The translations under genes were made by a program, and so were the position numbers. Under the pieces are notes generated by a model. It did no database searches and was not told the DNA's origin. It was given only the letters and a program-made list of their open reading frames with translations. Shown piece by piece: positions 15,538 through 23,575 of a stretch of 64,000 bases of DNA (positions are counted from its first letter, which is position 1; every line of letters begins with the position of its first letter). Source of the DNA: Amycolatopsis lexingtonensis (GTDB taxonomy: Bacteria; Actinomycetota; Actinomycetes; Mycobacteriales; Pseudonocardiaceae); NCBI RefSeq assembly GCF_014873755.1, contig NZ_JADBEG010000001.1:126501-190500 (forward strand). Reading direction: 5' to 3'.

Positions 15538-16401
15538 ATGCGGGTGCTGGTGACCGGGGGCAACGCGGGGATCGGGTATTTCGCCGCGGAGCAGCTGGCC
15601 TCGGCCGGCGCGGAAGTCGTGCTCGGCAGCCGTGACGCGGCGAAGGCCGCGGCCGCGATCACGTCGATCCGCTCGCGCGTCGCCGGGGCGCGTGTCACGC
15701 ACCTCCGGCTGGACCTCGCCGACCTGGCCCAGGTCGCCACCGCCGACCCCGGCGAGCTGGACGCCGTCGTCGCCAACGCGGGGGTCATGCTCGACCACCC
15801 GCCCCGCCGCGAGACCGCCGCCGGCCACGAGCTGATGTTCGGCACCAACCACCTCGGCCACTTCGCGCTGATCGCCCGGCTGATGCCTGTGCTGGCGCCG
15901 GACGCACGCATAGTCACCACCGGCAGCTTCGCCGCGAAGTCCGCGAAGCTCGACTTCGCCGACCTCCAGAGCGAACGTGGCTACGTCCCGAAGCGCGCCT
16001 ACGAACGGTCCAAGCTGGCCCAGATGCTCTTCGCCCTCGAACTCGACCGGCGGCTGCGGGCGGCGGGCTCGAAGCGGCTCAGCGTGCTCGCCCACCCCGG
16101 TGGCGCGCTCGACTCGCTGACGCCGTCGCGGCCGCCGGTGCACACGCGCACCGCGGGCCAGTGGCTGCGCGGCCGGCCGGCGGGAGTGCTGCTGCAGGGC
16201 AAGGACGCCGGTGCGCGGCCCGCCGTCCGCGCGGTGCTCGGCCCGGACGTCGCCGGTGGGCAGCTGTGGGGCCCGCGGGTGTTCGGCCTCCGTGGCCGGC
16301 CGAAGCTCGAAGAGCGCTGGGCGAACCTGACCGACGACGCGGCCGCCGGGCGGCTCTGGGCGGAAAGTGTCACGCTGACCGGACTGGACCCGCTGGCCTG
16401 A
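15538..16401 (+). CDS. Short-chain dehydrogenase/reductase
   Basis: A 287-residue SDR of the longer, retinol-dehydrogenase-like type. The cofactor motif TGGNAGIG is at residues 6-13, VANAGVM occupies the NNAG position, and the active site has Ser in TTGSFAAK with YERSKLAQ giving the Tyr and Lys. FGTNHLGHFALI is characteristic of this subgroup. A GGGGAGGGG stretch lies just before the ATG. It is divergent from the TetR gene and followed directly by a strong hairpin. The substrate is not predictable. Confidence 0.88.
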   Translation: MRVLVTGGNAGIGYFAAEQLASAGAEVVLGSRDAAKAAAAITSIRSRVAGARVTHLRLDLADLAQVATADPGELDAVVANAGVMLDHPPRRETAAGHELMFGTNHLGHFALIARLMPVLAPDARIVTTGSFAAKSAKLDFADLQSERGYVPKRAYERSKLAQMLFALELDRRLRAAGSKRLSVLAHPGGALDSLTPSRPPVHTRTAGQWLRGRPAGVLLQGKDAGARPAVRAVLGPDVAGGQLWGPRVFGLRGRPKLEERWANLTDDAAAGRLWAESVTLTGLDPLA

Positions 16402-16431
16402 GTGCACAGCTCTGAGGCTCAGGCTGTGCAC
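16402..16431 (+). terminator. Hairpin directly after the SDR stop codon
   Basis: GTGCACAGC (16402-16410) pairs with GCTGTGCAC (16423-16431), and inside them CTGAG pairs with CTCAG around a single G. The near-perfect 30-base hairpin starts at the base after the stop codon. There is no T-tract, which is common for actinobacterial terminators. Confidence 0.65.
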
Positions 16432-16493
16432 ATCGCACGGTGACGCCGTCGGGACCGCTGCTTACGGTGCGGGGAACCGTTCCCCTTCCGCCA

Positions 16494-16586
16494 GTTGCCA
16501 ATCCGACCGGAAGTAGGCCGACCGTCGAGCGGCACGTAACCGTTGCTGCGAAAGTCATCGGCCGTGGCTGTAGTCGGATTGGCAAC
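16494..16586. promoter_or_regulatory. Widely spaced 14-base inverted repeats upstream of the permease operon
   Basis: GTTGCCAATCCGAC (16494-16507) is repeated as its exact reverse complement at 16573-16586, with 65 bases between. The right arm ends 24 bases before the permease start. A small hairpin (GGGGAA-CCG-TTCCCC, 16471-16485) lies just upstream. The layout suggests two regulator sites flanking the promoter, possibly for the PucR protein encoded at the far end of the operon. Confidence 0.6.
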
Positions 16587-16609
16587 CAACAACACAGTAG
16601 GAGGTCGGC

Positions 16610-17935
16610 GTGGCCTCAACAGTCGGTGTCGATGACTATGCCCTCACCAGAGTGCCGGACCACGCCCGGTACTCGTGGTGGTCGGTCGCCGTCCAGCGGT
16701 TCGGCCAGGTGTCCGCCCTGTCCCAGTTCCTGCTCGGAGCCACCGTCGGCTTCGGGATGAGCTTCTGGAACGCGGTGCTGGCCTTCACGCTCGGCTCGGT
16801 CATCCTGGAGCTCATCACCATCCTCGTCGGCGTCATCGGCGTCCGCGAGGGCCTCTCGACGTCCATGATCGCCCGCTGGACCGGCTTCGGCCGCGGCGGC
16901 TCGGCGCTCATCGGGCTCGCCATCGGAATCAGCCTCATCGGCTGGTTCGGTATCCAGTCGGCAGTATCCGCGCAGGGGCTCGTCGCGCTCATCGGCGGCC
17001 TGCCGGAGTGGGGCTGGGCGCTGCTGTTCGGCCTGCTCGTCACCGCGATCGTCGTGCGCGGCTTCCATTCCATGGCCTGGACGGCCTACCTCACCGTGCC
17101 GGCGTTCCTGATCCTCGTCGGCTGGTCGATCATCTCCGAACTGACCCGCCACGACCTCGGCTCGCTCGTGTCCTCGGCCCCGCCCGGCCCGGCGCTGAGC
17201 CTGCTGCAGGGCACCACGCTGGTCGCCGGCGGCTTCATCGTCGGCGCCGTCATCACCCCGGACATGACCCGCTTCAACCGGTCCACTTCGGACGTCGTCA
17301 AGCAGACGCTCGTCGGCATCACCCTCGGCGAGTACGTCATCGGCCTGTCCGGCGTCCTGCTCGCCCACGCCGTCGGCAGCGCCGGCATCACCACCATCGT
17401 GACGTCGTCGGTCGGCTGGATCGGCCTGCTCATCGTCATCGCCGGCACGATGAAGATCAACGACTGGAACCTGTACTCGTCGGGACTCGGCGTCGTGAAC
17501 TTCATCGGCACGGTGTCCGGGCGCAAGGCCCACCGCGGCTTGGTGACCGCCGTGCTCGGCGTCGCGGGCAGCCTGCTCGCCGCGGCCGGGATCCTGGCGA
17601 AGTTCACCGACTTCCTCACCGTGCTGGGCGTCGCGTTCCCGCCGATCGCCGGGATCATGGTCGCCGAGTACTTCGTCGTGAAGAAGTGGCGCGGAGACCT
17701 GGAAGCCGCGCGGGCGCGGGGAACCGTGCCCGAGGACGCGCCGGTGTGGGTGCCCGCCACCCTCGTCGTCTGGATCGCCGCCGCGCTGTTCGGCGAGTTC
17801 GTCGACTGGGGCCTGCCGAGCATCAACTCGCTCGTCGTGGCCTTCGTCCTCTACGTCGTCGCCGGGAAGCTCGGGCTCGTGCGGGGGATCGGCAGCAGCC
17901 GGACCGCCGACGCCGAACCCGCTCCCGCCGTCTAG
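16610..17935 (+). CDS. NCS1-family nucleobase/cytosine-type permease
   Basis: A 441-residue membrane protein with about twelve hydrophobic segments and the NCS1 (codB/purine-cytosine permease) pattern: RVPDHARYSWWSVAVQRFGQVSALSQFLLGATVGFG at the start, then GRGGSALIGLAIGISLIGWFGIQ, and VGAVITPDMTRFNRSTSDV in the middle. These are proton or sodium symporters for cytosine, purines, allantoin, hydantoins or related heterocycles. It heads a gene set whose other members suggest ring-opening chemistry, so the substrate is probably a hydantoin-like or purine-derived ring. AGGAGG precedes the start. Confidence 0.9.
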   Translation: MASTVGVDDYALTRVPDHARYSWWSVAVQRFGQVSALSQFLLGATVGFGMSFWNAVLAFTLGSVILELITILVGVIGVREGLSTSMIARWTGFGRGGSALIGLAIGISLIGWFGIQSAVSAQGLVALIGGLPEWGWALLFGLLVTAIVVRGFHSMAWTAYLTVPAFLILVGWSIISELTRHDLGSLVSSAPPGPALSLLQGTTLVAGGFIVGAVITPDMTRFNRSTSDVVKQTLVGITLGEYVIGLSGVLLAHAVGSAGITTIVTSSVGWIGLLIVIAGTMKINDWNLYSSGLGVVNFIGTVSGRKAHRGLVTAVLGVAGSLLAAAGILAKFTDFLTVLGVAFPPIAGIMVAEYFVVKKWRGDLEAARARGTVPEDAPVWVPATLVVWIAAALFGEFVDWGLPSINSLVVAFVLYVVAGKLGLVRGIGSSRTADAEPAPAV

Positions 17936-17955
17936 TCCACAAAGGAGAAAGATTC

Positions 17956-19497
17956 GTGCGCATCGGCATCGACGTCGGCGGCACCAACACCGACGCTGTC
18001 CTGCTCGACGGCCGTCAGGTGCTCGCCTCGGTCAAGACCAGCACGACCGCGGACGTCACTTCGGGCATCGTCGCCGCGATCGACGGCCTGCAGCGGCAAC
18101 GCGCGTTCGACCCGGCGGCGGTGCGGGCGGTGATGATCGGCACCACGCACTTCATCAACGCCCTCGTCGAGGCCCACCGGCTCGCGCCGACCGCGGCCGT
18201 GCGGCTGAGCCTGCCGGCCGGGGCGTCGCTGCCGCCGATGGTCGACTGGCCGCAGCGGCTCGTCGACGCGGTGTCTGGGCGCAGCTACCTGGTCCACGGT
18301 GGACACGAGTTCGACGGGCGGCACATCGCGGAGCTCGACGAGAGCGAGCTGCGCAAGGCCGCCGACGACATGGGGGAGGCCGGGGTGCGCAGCGTCGCCA
18401 TCACCTCGGTCTTCTCCCCGGTCAACGCCGAGTTCGAGGCCCGCGCGGCCGAGATCATCGCCGCGCAGCTGCCGGACGTCGCGATCTCGCTGTCCCACGA
18501 GATCGGCCGGATCGGGTTGCTGGAGCGGGAAAACGCGACGGTGATCAACGCGGCGCTGCGCGAGCTGGCCGCGCACATCGTCGACGGGCTGGCCGCGTCG
18601 GTCACCGGCGCGGGCATCACCGCGCCGCTCTACCTGAGCCAGAACGACGGCACGCTGATGGACGTCGACTTCGCCCGCCGCTACCCGGTGGCGACGTTCG
18701 CGTCCGGGCCGACGAACTCGATGCGCGGCGCGGCCGTGCTGTCCGGTTTGGACACCTGTGCGGTGGTCGACGTCGGTGGCACCACTTCGGACGTCGGCGT
18801 GCTGCGGCAAGGCTTTCCGCGTGAGGCGACCACCGACGTCAGCGTCGCGGGCATCCGGACCAACTTCCGGATGCCGGACGTGCTGTCGATCGGCATCGGT
18901 GGCGGCAGCCGGGTGCGCGGGAACGTCACCGTGGGCCCGGACTCGGTCGGCTACGAACTGACGTCGAAGGCACTGGTCTTCGGCGGGGACACGCTCACCG
19001 CGACCGACATCGCGGTCGCCGCGGGTCGCGCGGAGATCGGTGATCCGTCGCTGGTGTCGCATTTGGACCGTTCACTGGTGCGGGCCGCGCTGGACAGGAT
19101 CGCCGCGGACGTGTCCGATGTGGTCGAACGGATGCGGACGTCGGCCGAGCCGCTGCCGGTGGTGGCGGTCGGCGGTGGCTCGGTGCTGCTGCCGGACGAG
19201 CTGGCCGGCTGCGGCGAGGTGCACCGGCCGGAGAACTACGCGGTGGCCAACGCGATCGGCGCGGCCATCGCGCAGATCGGCGGCGAAGTCGACCGCGTCT
19301 ACGTGATCGAGCCCGGCCGGCGGGAAGCCGTGGTCGACGAGGCGAAGCAGGAGGCAGTCGACCGCGCGGTCGCCGCCGGTGCGTCGCCGGCGTCGGTCGG
19401 CATCGTCGACTTCGACGAGGTGCCCATCCCGTACCTGCCCGGCAACGCCACGCGCATCCGCGTCAAGGCCGTCGGCGACCTGCAGCTGGGGGCGTGA
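17956..19497 (+). CDS. Hydantoinase/oxoprolinase A-type ATPase
   Basis: A 513-residue protein of the HyuA/OXP1 type. The N-terminal hydantoinase A region starts IDVGGTNTDAVLLDG, a phosphate-binding motif of the actin/Hsp70/sugar kinase fold. The second domain contains VVDVGGTTSDVGVL and IGIGGGS, and VAVGGGSVLLP near 400 is the adenosine-side loop. HyuA-like proteins couple ATP hydrolysis to opening of 5-membered lactam rings. Usually a HyuB subunit accompanies it; none is present, and a DUF917 gene follows with the stop and start sharing one base. AAAGGAG precedes the GTG start. Confidence 0.88.
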   Translation: MRIGIDVGGTNTDAVLLDGRQVLASVKTSTTADVTSGIVAAIDGLQRQRAFDPAAVRAVMIGTTHFINALVEAHRLAPTAAVRLSLPAGASLPPMVDWPQRLVDAVSGRSYLVHGGHEFDGRHIAELDESELRKAADDMGEAGVRSVAITSVFSPVNAEFEARAAEIIAAQLPDVAISLSHEIGRIGLLERENATVINAALRELAAHIVDGLAASVTGAGITAPLYLSQNDGTLMDVDFARRYPVATFASGPTNSMRGAAVLSGLDTCAVVDVGGTTSDVGVLRQGFPREATTDVSVAGIRTNFRMPDVLSIGIGGGSRVRGNVTVGPDSVGYELTSKALVFGGDTLTATDIAVAAGRAEIGDPSLVSHLDRSLVRAALDRIAADVSDVVERMRTSAEPLPVVAVGGGSVLLPDELAGCGEVHRPENYAVANAIGAAIAQIGGEVDRVYVIEPGRREAVVDEAKQEAVDRAVAAGASPASVGIVDFDEVPIPYLPGNATRIRVKAVGDLQLGA

Positions 19498-20567
19498 TGC
19501 GCGAGATCACCGAACACGACCTCGACGACATCGCCCGCGGTGCCGCCATCCTCGGCACCGGCGGCGGTGGCGACCCGTACATCGGCAGGCTGCTGGCGCT
19601 GTCGGCGGTCCGCTCGCACGGTCCGGTGCCGCTGGTCCCGCTGGCCGAGGTGGGGGACGACGCCGTCGTGCTGCCGGTGGCGATGATGGGCGCGCCCACG
19701 GTGATGGTGGAGAAGCTGCCCTCGGCCGAGCAGGTGGGCCTGGCCGCGCGCACGCTCGCCGGCTACCTCGGCAAGGAGCTGACGCACATCGCGTGCGCCG
19801 AAGCCGGTGGAGTCAACTCGCTCATCCCGGTCGTCGCGGCCGCGCAGCTCGGCCTGCCGCTGGTCGACGCCGACGGCATGGGCCGCGCGTTCCCCGAGCT
19901 GCAGATGGTACTTCCCACACTGTATGGAATCCGCGCGACTCCGATGTCGATTGCCGACGAAAAGGGCAACCGCGGAGTATTGGATACCATCGACAACCGG
20001 TGGGCGGAGCGCCTGGCGCGGTCGGCGACGATCGACATGGGCTGCTCGGCGATGATCAGCAACTACGCGATGTCCGGCGGGCAGGCGCGGGAGTCCCTGG
20101 TGCCGGGCACGCTGAGCCTGTGCGCGGAGCTGGGCGCGCTGGTCCGCGCCGCGCGCGCTTCGCACGAGGATCCCGTCGCCCGGGTCGTCGAGCGGCTCGG
20201 CGGGCGGCGGCTGTTCACCGGCAAGGTCGTCGACGTCGCCCGCCGGACGGTCACCGGTTTCGCCCGCGGCGAGGCGAAACTGTCCGGAATGGACGGCGAC
20301 AGTGGTGCGGAACTGGTGCTGCGCTTCCAGAACGAGCACCTGGTGGCCGAGCGCGACGGCGTCGTCCAAGCGTCGGTGCCCGACCTGATCTGCACGCTGG
20401 AGCGTGAATCCGGCGAGGCCGTGACGACCGAAGGGCTGCGGTACGGCCAGCGCGTCACCGTGATCGCCGCGCCCGCCGACCCGCGCTGGCACACGCCGGA
20501 GGGCATCGCGCTCGCCGGGCCGCGGTACTTCGGCTACGACATCGACCCGATCGGGGTGGCCGGGTGA
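19497..20567 (+). CDS. DUF917 family protein, copy 1
   Basis: A 356-residue DUF917 protein. The signature ILGTGGGGDPYIGRLL is near residue 18, followed by MMGAPTVMVEKLPS, EAGGVNSLIPVVAAAQLGLPLVDADGMGRAFPELQM and a C-terminal FQNEHLVAERDG. DUF917 proteins are frequently encoded beside or fused to hydantoinase A proteins, so a role as its partner subunit is likely. The ATG shares its A with the preceding TGA; an in-frame GTG three bases upstream is possible. Its reaction is not established from sequence. Confidence 0.88.
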   Translation: MREITEHDLDDIARGAAILGTGGGGDPYIGRLLALSAVRSHGPVPLVPLAEVGDDAVVLPVAMMGAPTVMVEKLPSAEQVGLAARTLAGYLGKELTHIACAEAGGVNSLIPVVAAAQLGLPLVDADGMGRAFPELQMVLPTLYGIRATPMSIADEKGNRGVLDTIDNRWAERLARSATIDMGCSAMISNYAMSGGQARESLVPGTLSLCAELGALVRAARASHEDPVARVVERLGGRRLFTGKVVDVARRTVTGFARGEAKLSGMDGDSGAELVLRFQNEHLVAERDGVVQASVPDLICTLERESGEAVTTEGLRYGQRVTVIAAPADPRWHTPEGIALAGPRYFGYDIDPIGVAG

Positions 20568-21655
20568 GCTGGATCCTGACCGAGGACGACCTGCCCGACC
20601 TCGCCCGCGGCGCCGCCGTGCTCGGCACCGGCGGTGGCGGCGACCCGTACGTCGGGCGGCTGCTCGTGCGCGAGGCCATCCGGGAGCACGGGCCGATCAC
20701 CGTCCTCGACCCGTCCGAAGTGGACGACGACGCCCTGGTGATTCCGACCGCGCAGATGGGCGCGCCGACGGTGGTGCACGAGAAGCTGCCCAACGGCGCC
20801 GAGCCCGTGCTGGCCTTGCGGACGCTGGAAAAGCACCTCGGGAAGCGCGCGGACGCGACCATGCCGATCGAGTGCGGGGGCATCAACTCGATGATCCCGC
20901 TGATCGTCGGCGCCCGGCTCGGGCTGCCGGTGGTCGACGCCGACGGCATGGGCCGGGCGTTCCCGGAGCTGCAGATGGAAACGTTCGGTGTATACGGTAT
21001 CCCGGGCTCGCCGATGGCGATCGGCGGCGAACGCGGCGAGACGACCGTGATCGACACCGGCGCGGACAACAAGCGGATGGAATGGCTGGCCCGCGGGATC
21101 ACCATCCGGCTCGGCGGGGTCGCGCACATCGCCGAGTACGCGATGAGCGGCGCCGACGTGAAGCGGACCGCCGTGCCGCAAACGCTTTCGCTGGCGCTGA
21201 CCGTGGGTCGGACGATCCGGGAAGCGCGTGAGCGCAACGAGGACCCGGTCGAGCGGTTGGCGTCGGCGTTGCGCTCGACGCCATACCAGCACCTGCGGGT
21301 GCTGTTCCGCGGCAAGGTGTCCGATGTGGAGCGCCGCACCGAGGCGGGCTTCGCGCGCGGCCGGGCGGCGGCGGTGTCGTTCGACGGTGCGAGCAAGCTG
21401 GAGATCCTGTTCCAGAACGAGAACCTGCTGGCCACTGTGGACGGAACCGTGCGGTGCGTGGTGCCGGACCTGATCTGCGTCCTCGAGTCGGCCACGGCCG
21501 AGCCGATCACCACCGAAACGCTGCGCTACGGCCAGCGCGTCACCGTGGTCGGCATCTCGACCCCGCCGCTGATGCGGACGCCGGAAGCGCTGGCCACCTT
21601 CGGCCCGGGTGCGTTCGGGCTGCCACACGAGTTCGTCCCCGTGGAGGAGATCTGA
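20564..21655 (+). CDS. DUF917 family protein, copy 2
   Basis: A 363-residue paralogue of the preceding gene, sharing VLGTGGGGDPYVGRLLVREAI, AQMGAPTVVHEKLP, ECGGINSMIPLIVGARLGLPVVDADGMGRAFPELQMETF and FQNENLLATVDGT. It begins GTGA, overlapping the stop of copy 1 by four bases, which implies translational coupling and perhaps a heteromeric complex of the two copies. The close similarity suggests a tandem duplication followed by divergence. Confidence 0.88.
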   Translation: MSWILTEDDLPDLARGAAVLGTGGGGDPYVGRLLVREAIREHGPITVLDPSEVDDDALVIPTAQMGAPTVVHEKLPNGAEPVLALRTLEKHLGKRADATMPIECGGINSMIPLIVGARLGLPVVDADGMGRAFPELQMETFGVYGIPGSPMAIGGERGETTVIDTGADNKRMEWLARGITIRLGGVAHIAEYAMSGADVKRTAVPQTLSLALTVGRTIREARERNEDPVERLASALRSTPYQHLRVLFRGKVSDVERRTEAGFARGRAAAVSFDGASKLEILFQNENLLATVDGTVRCVVPDLICVLESATAEPITTETLRYGQRVTVVGISTPPLMRTPEALATFGPGAFGLPHEFVPVEEI

Positions 21656-22365
21656 TGAGCTTGGCCGGGAAGCACGTCGTGATCATCGGCGGCGGCTCGG
21701 GCATCGGGCGGGAGGTGGCCCGGCGGTCCGCCGCGGCCGGGGCTTCGGTCCACCTCGGCGGGCGGACCGCGGAGAAGCTGTCGGCGGCGGCCGAGGACAT
21801 CGGCGGGACCTGGCAGGTCGTCGACAACACCGATCAGGACTCGCTGGCCGCGTTCTTCGGTGCGCTCGACCGCGTCGACCACCTCTTCACGCCCGGCGCG
21901 TCCTACACCGTCGGGCCGCTGCGGGAGCTGAGCGATTCCGACGCGGCCAGCCCGTTCGTGATGAAGTTCTGGGGCCAGTACCACGCCGTCAAGCACGCGG
22001 TCCCGAAGCTGGCGCCCGATGCGTCGATCGTGCTGATGTCCGGCGCGGCGAGCGTCCGGCCGCCCGGCGCCGCGCCCGCGTACGTCGCCTGCAACGCCGC
22101 CGTCGAAGGGCTCGGGCGGGGGCTCGCGGTCGAGCTGGCGCCGGTCCGGGTGAACGTCGTCGCGCCGGGGACCATCGACGGCGACCTGTGGGCCGGGCGG
22201 CCCGCGGACGTCCGGGAGGCGAGCTTCGACCAGTACTCGCGTGACACGCTGCTGCACCGCGTGGGGAAGGAGTCCGAAGTGGCCGACGCGGTGCTGTACC
22301 TGTTCGGCAGCACGTACACCACCGGGTCGACGCTCTACCCCGACGGTGGGTACGCGCTGCGCTGA
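21655..22365 (+). CDS. Atypical SDR protein with YxxxN in place of YxxxK
   Basis: A 236-residue SDR-fold protein. The cofactor motif IGGGSGIGREVARR is at about residues 11-24 and the active-site Ser lies in VLMSGAASVRPP. Where the family has Tyr-x-x-x-Lys, this protein reads APAYVACNAAVEGLGRGLA, so the Lys is Asn. Reductase activity may be lost or altered; such variants can be binding or epimerase-like proteins. The ATG shares its A with the preceding stop, placing it firmly inside the DUF917/HyuA operon. Confidence 0.85.
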   Translation: MSLAGKHVVIIGGGSGIGREVARRSAAAGASVHLGGRTAEKLSAAAEDIGGTWQVVDNTDQDSLAAFFGALDRVDHLFTPGASYTVGPLRELSDSDAASPFVMKFWGQYHAVKHAVPKLAPDASIVLMSGAASVRPPGAAPAYVACNAAVEGLGRGLAVELAPVRVNVVAPGTIDGDLWAGRPADVREASFDQYSRDTLLHRVGKESEVADAVLYLFGSTYTTGSTLYPDGGYALR

Positions 22366-22386
22366 GCTCGTCTACTGTGGTCAGTC

Positions 22387-23457
22387 ATGCGCATCGCCGC
22401 CGGTGACGTGGCCGCCCTCGAACGCGGGGTGGCCCTGCTCGGGTCCGGGGGTGGCGGGGACACCGTCACCGCCGCCGTGCTGCTGCGCCGGCTGGTCGAG
22501 GGCGGTCGCTCGCTCGGTGTTTCACCGGTGGCCGAGCTGTCCCCGTCAGCCCGGGTGGTGCCGGTCGGCGTCGTCGGCGCGACGGCGGCGTTCACCGAGA
22601 AGCTGCCCGGCGGCGACGAGTTCGCGGCCGCGGTGGCTGCCGTCGAACGCTGGACCGGCGAGCGCGCCGACGCGCTGATGTCCATCGAGATCGGCGGCCT
22701 CAACGGGCTGCTGCCGCTGGTGGTGGCCGAGCAGCTCGGGCTCGCCTACGCCGACGCCGACCTCTCCGGCCGCGGCCTGCCCCGGCTCGACCAGTTCTCC
22801 GTCGCCGCTACCGGCCGCGGGATCGCGCCGGCCGCGCTGGCCGAACCCGGCGGTCAGGTGGTGGTGCTGGCGGCCGGGTCCGACGCCGTCATCGAGCGGG
22901 GGACCCGCGCGTTCCTGGCCGGCTCCGGCGGCTGGGCGGCGTTCGCCCTCGCGCCCATCCCGGCCGGGGAACTGGCCGGGTGCGCCGTATTGGGCACGAC
23001 GAGCGGCGCGCTGGCACTCGGCCGCCGCGTGCTGGCCGCGGGGGAGAGCCCGGCGCGCGAGGCGCTCGAAGCGGCGTTGGACGGCTCGGTGCTGGCCCGC
23101 GGCCGGGTCCTCGAAGTCGCGCGGCACGTCGGGCCGGGGCAGCACGGCAGCCCGGGTTTCGGCCGCGGCAGCGTCACACTGGCCGACCACCGCGACGGCG
23201 CGCTGCTGCGGCTGGAAATGGAGAACGAATACCTGCTGGCGCTGCGAGACGGCGCACCGGTGGCGTCCACCCCGGACGTGCTGTCGGTGCTCGACCACCG
23301 CACCGGCGTGCCGGTGTCGTGCGACGCGATCCGCGCCGGCGTGGAGGTCGACGTGGTGCGCCTGGCGGCGGCGCCGTTCTGGACCGACCCGCGCTGGCTG
23401 CCGGTGGTGCGCCCGCGCGCGTACGGCATCGACTGCGACCCGGTGGGCCTCCCGTGA
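22387..23457 (+). CDS. DUF917 family protein, copy 3 (divergent)
   Basis: A 356-residue DUF917 protein more distant from copies 1 and 2. It retains LLGSGGGGDTVTAAVLLRRLV and EIGGLNGLLPLVVAEQLGLAYADADLSGRGLPRLDQF, and ends LEMENEYLLALRDGAPVAS. The segment DADLSGRGLPRL replaces DADGMGRAFPEL of the other copies, which may change substrate handling. It is separated from the SDR gene by only 21 bases and is most likely part of the same transcript. Confidence 0.82.
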   Translation: MRIAAGDVAALERGVALLGSGGGGDTVTAAVLLRRLVEGGRSLGVSPVAELSPSARVVPVGVVGATAAFTEKLPGGDEFAAAVAAVERWTGERADALMSIEIGGLNGLLPLVVAEQLGLAYADADLSGRGLPRLDQFSVAATGRGIAPAALAEPGGQVVVLAAGSDAVIERGTRAFLAGSGGWAAFALAPIPAGELAGCAVLGTTSGALALGRRVLAAGESPAREALEAALDGSVLARGRVLEVARHVGPGQHGSPGFGRGSVTLADHRDGALLRLEMENEYLLALRDGAPVASTPDVLSVLDHRTGVPVSCDAIRAGVEVDVVRLAAAPFWTDPRWLPVVRPRAYGIDCDPVGLP

Positions 23458-23471
23458 CCGGCCACCCCCGA

Positions 23472-23556
23472 GCGCCCCAATGTGGCCTTCGGTGCGTCAG
23501 ACGCACCGAAGGCCACCTTGGGTGCGTCAGACGCAACCAAGGCCACCTTGGGGCGC
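23472..23556. repeat. Nested palindromic intergenic repeat
   Basis: The outer arms GCGCCCCAA (23472-23480) and TTGGGGCGC (23548-23556) enclose a perfect 16-base inverted repeat (23482-23497 against 23501-23516, loop CAG) and a second partial copy of the same unit (GGTGCGTCAGACGCA occurs at 23491 and 23521). It fills the gap between the DUF917 and PucR genes. Similar nested palindromes are familiar to me from Amycolatopsis intergenic DNA. It may also act as a terminator, given its stability. Confidence 0.75.
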
Positions 23557-23575
23557 TTGAGAACGGAGGGCTCCC

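Noticed and set aside
9256..16401. Antibiotic biosynthesis gene cluster (FAD monooxygenase, SDR, SnoaL-like, VOC)
   Set aside because: No PKS, NRPS, terpene or RiPP core enzyme is present, and the genes are split into independently regulated pairs.
16675..17955. Open plus-strand frame over the permease, in phase with the HyuA-like protein
   Set aside because: It is an out-of-frame reading of the permease, giving Arg/Pro-rich sequence; the HyuA fold begins at the GTG at 17956 after AAAGGAG.
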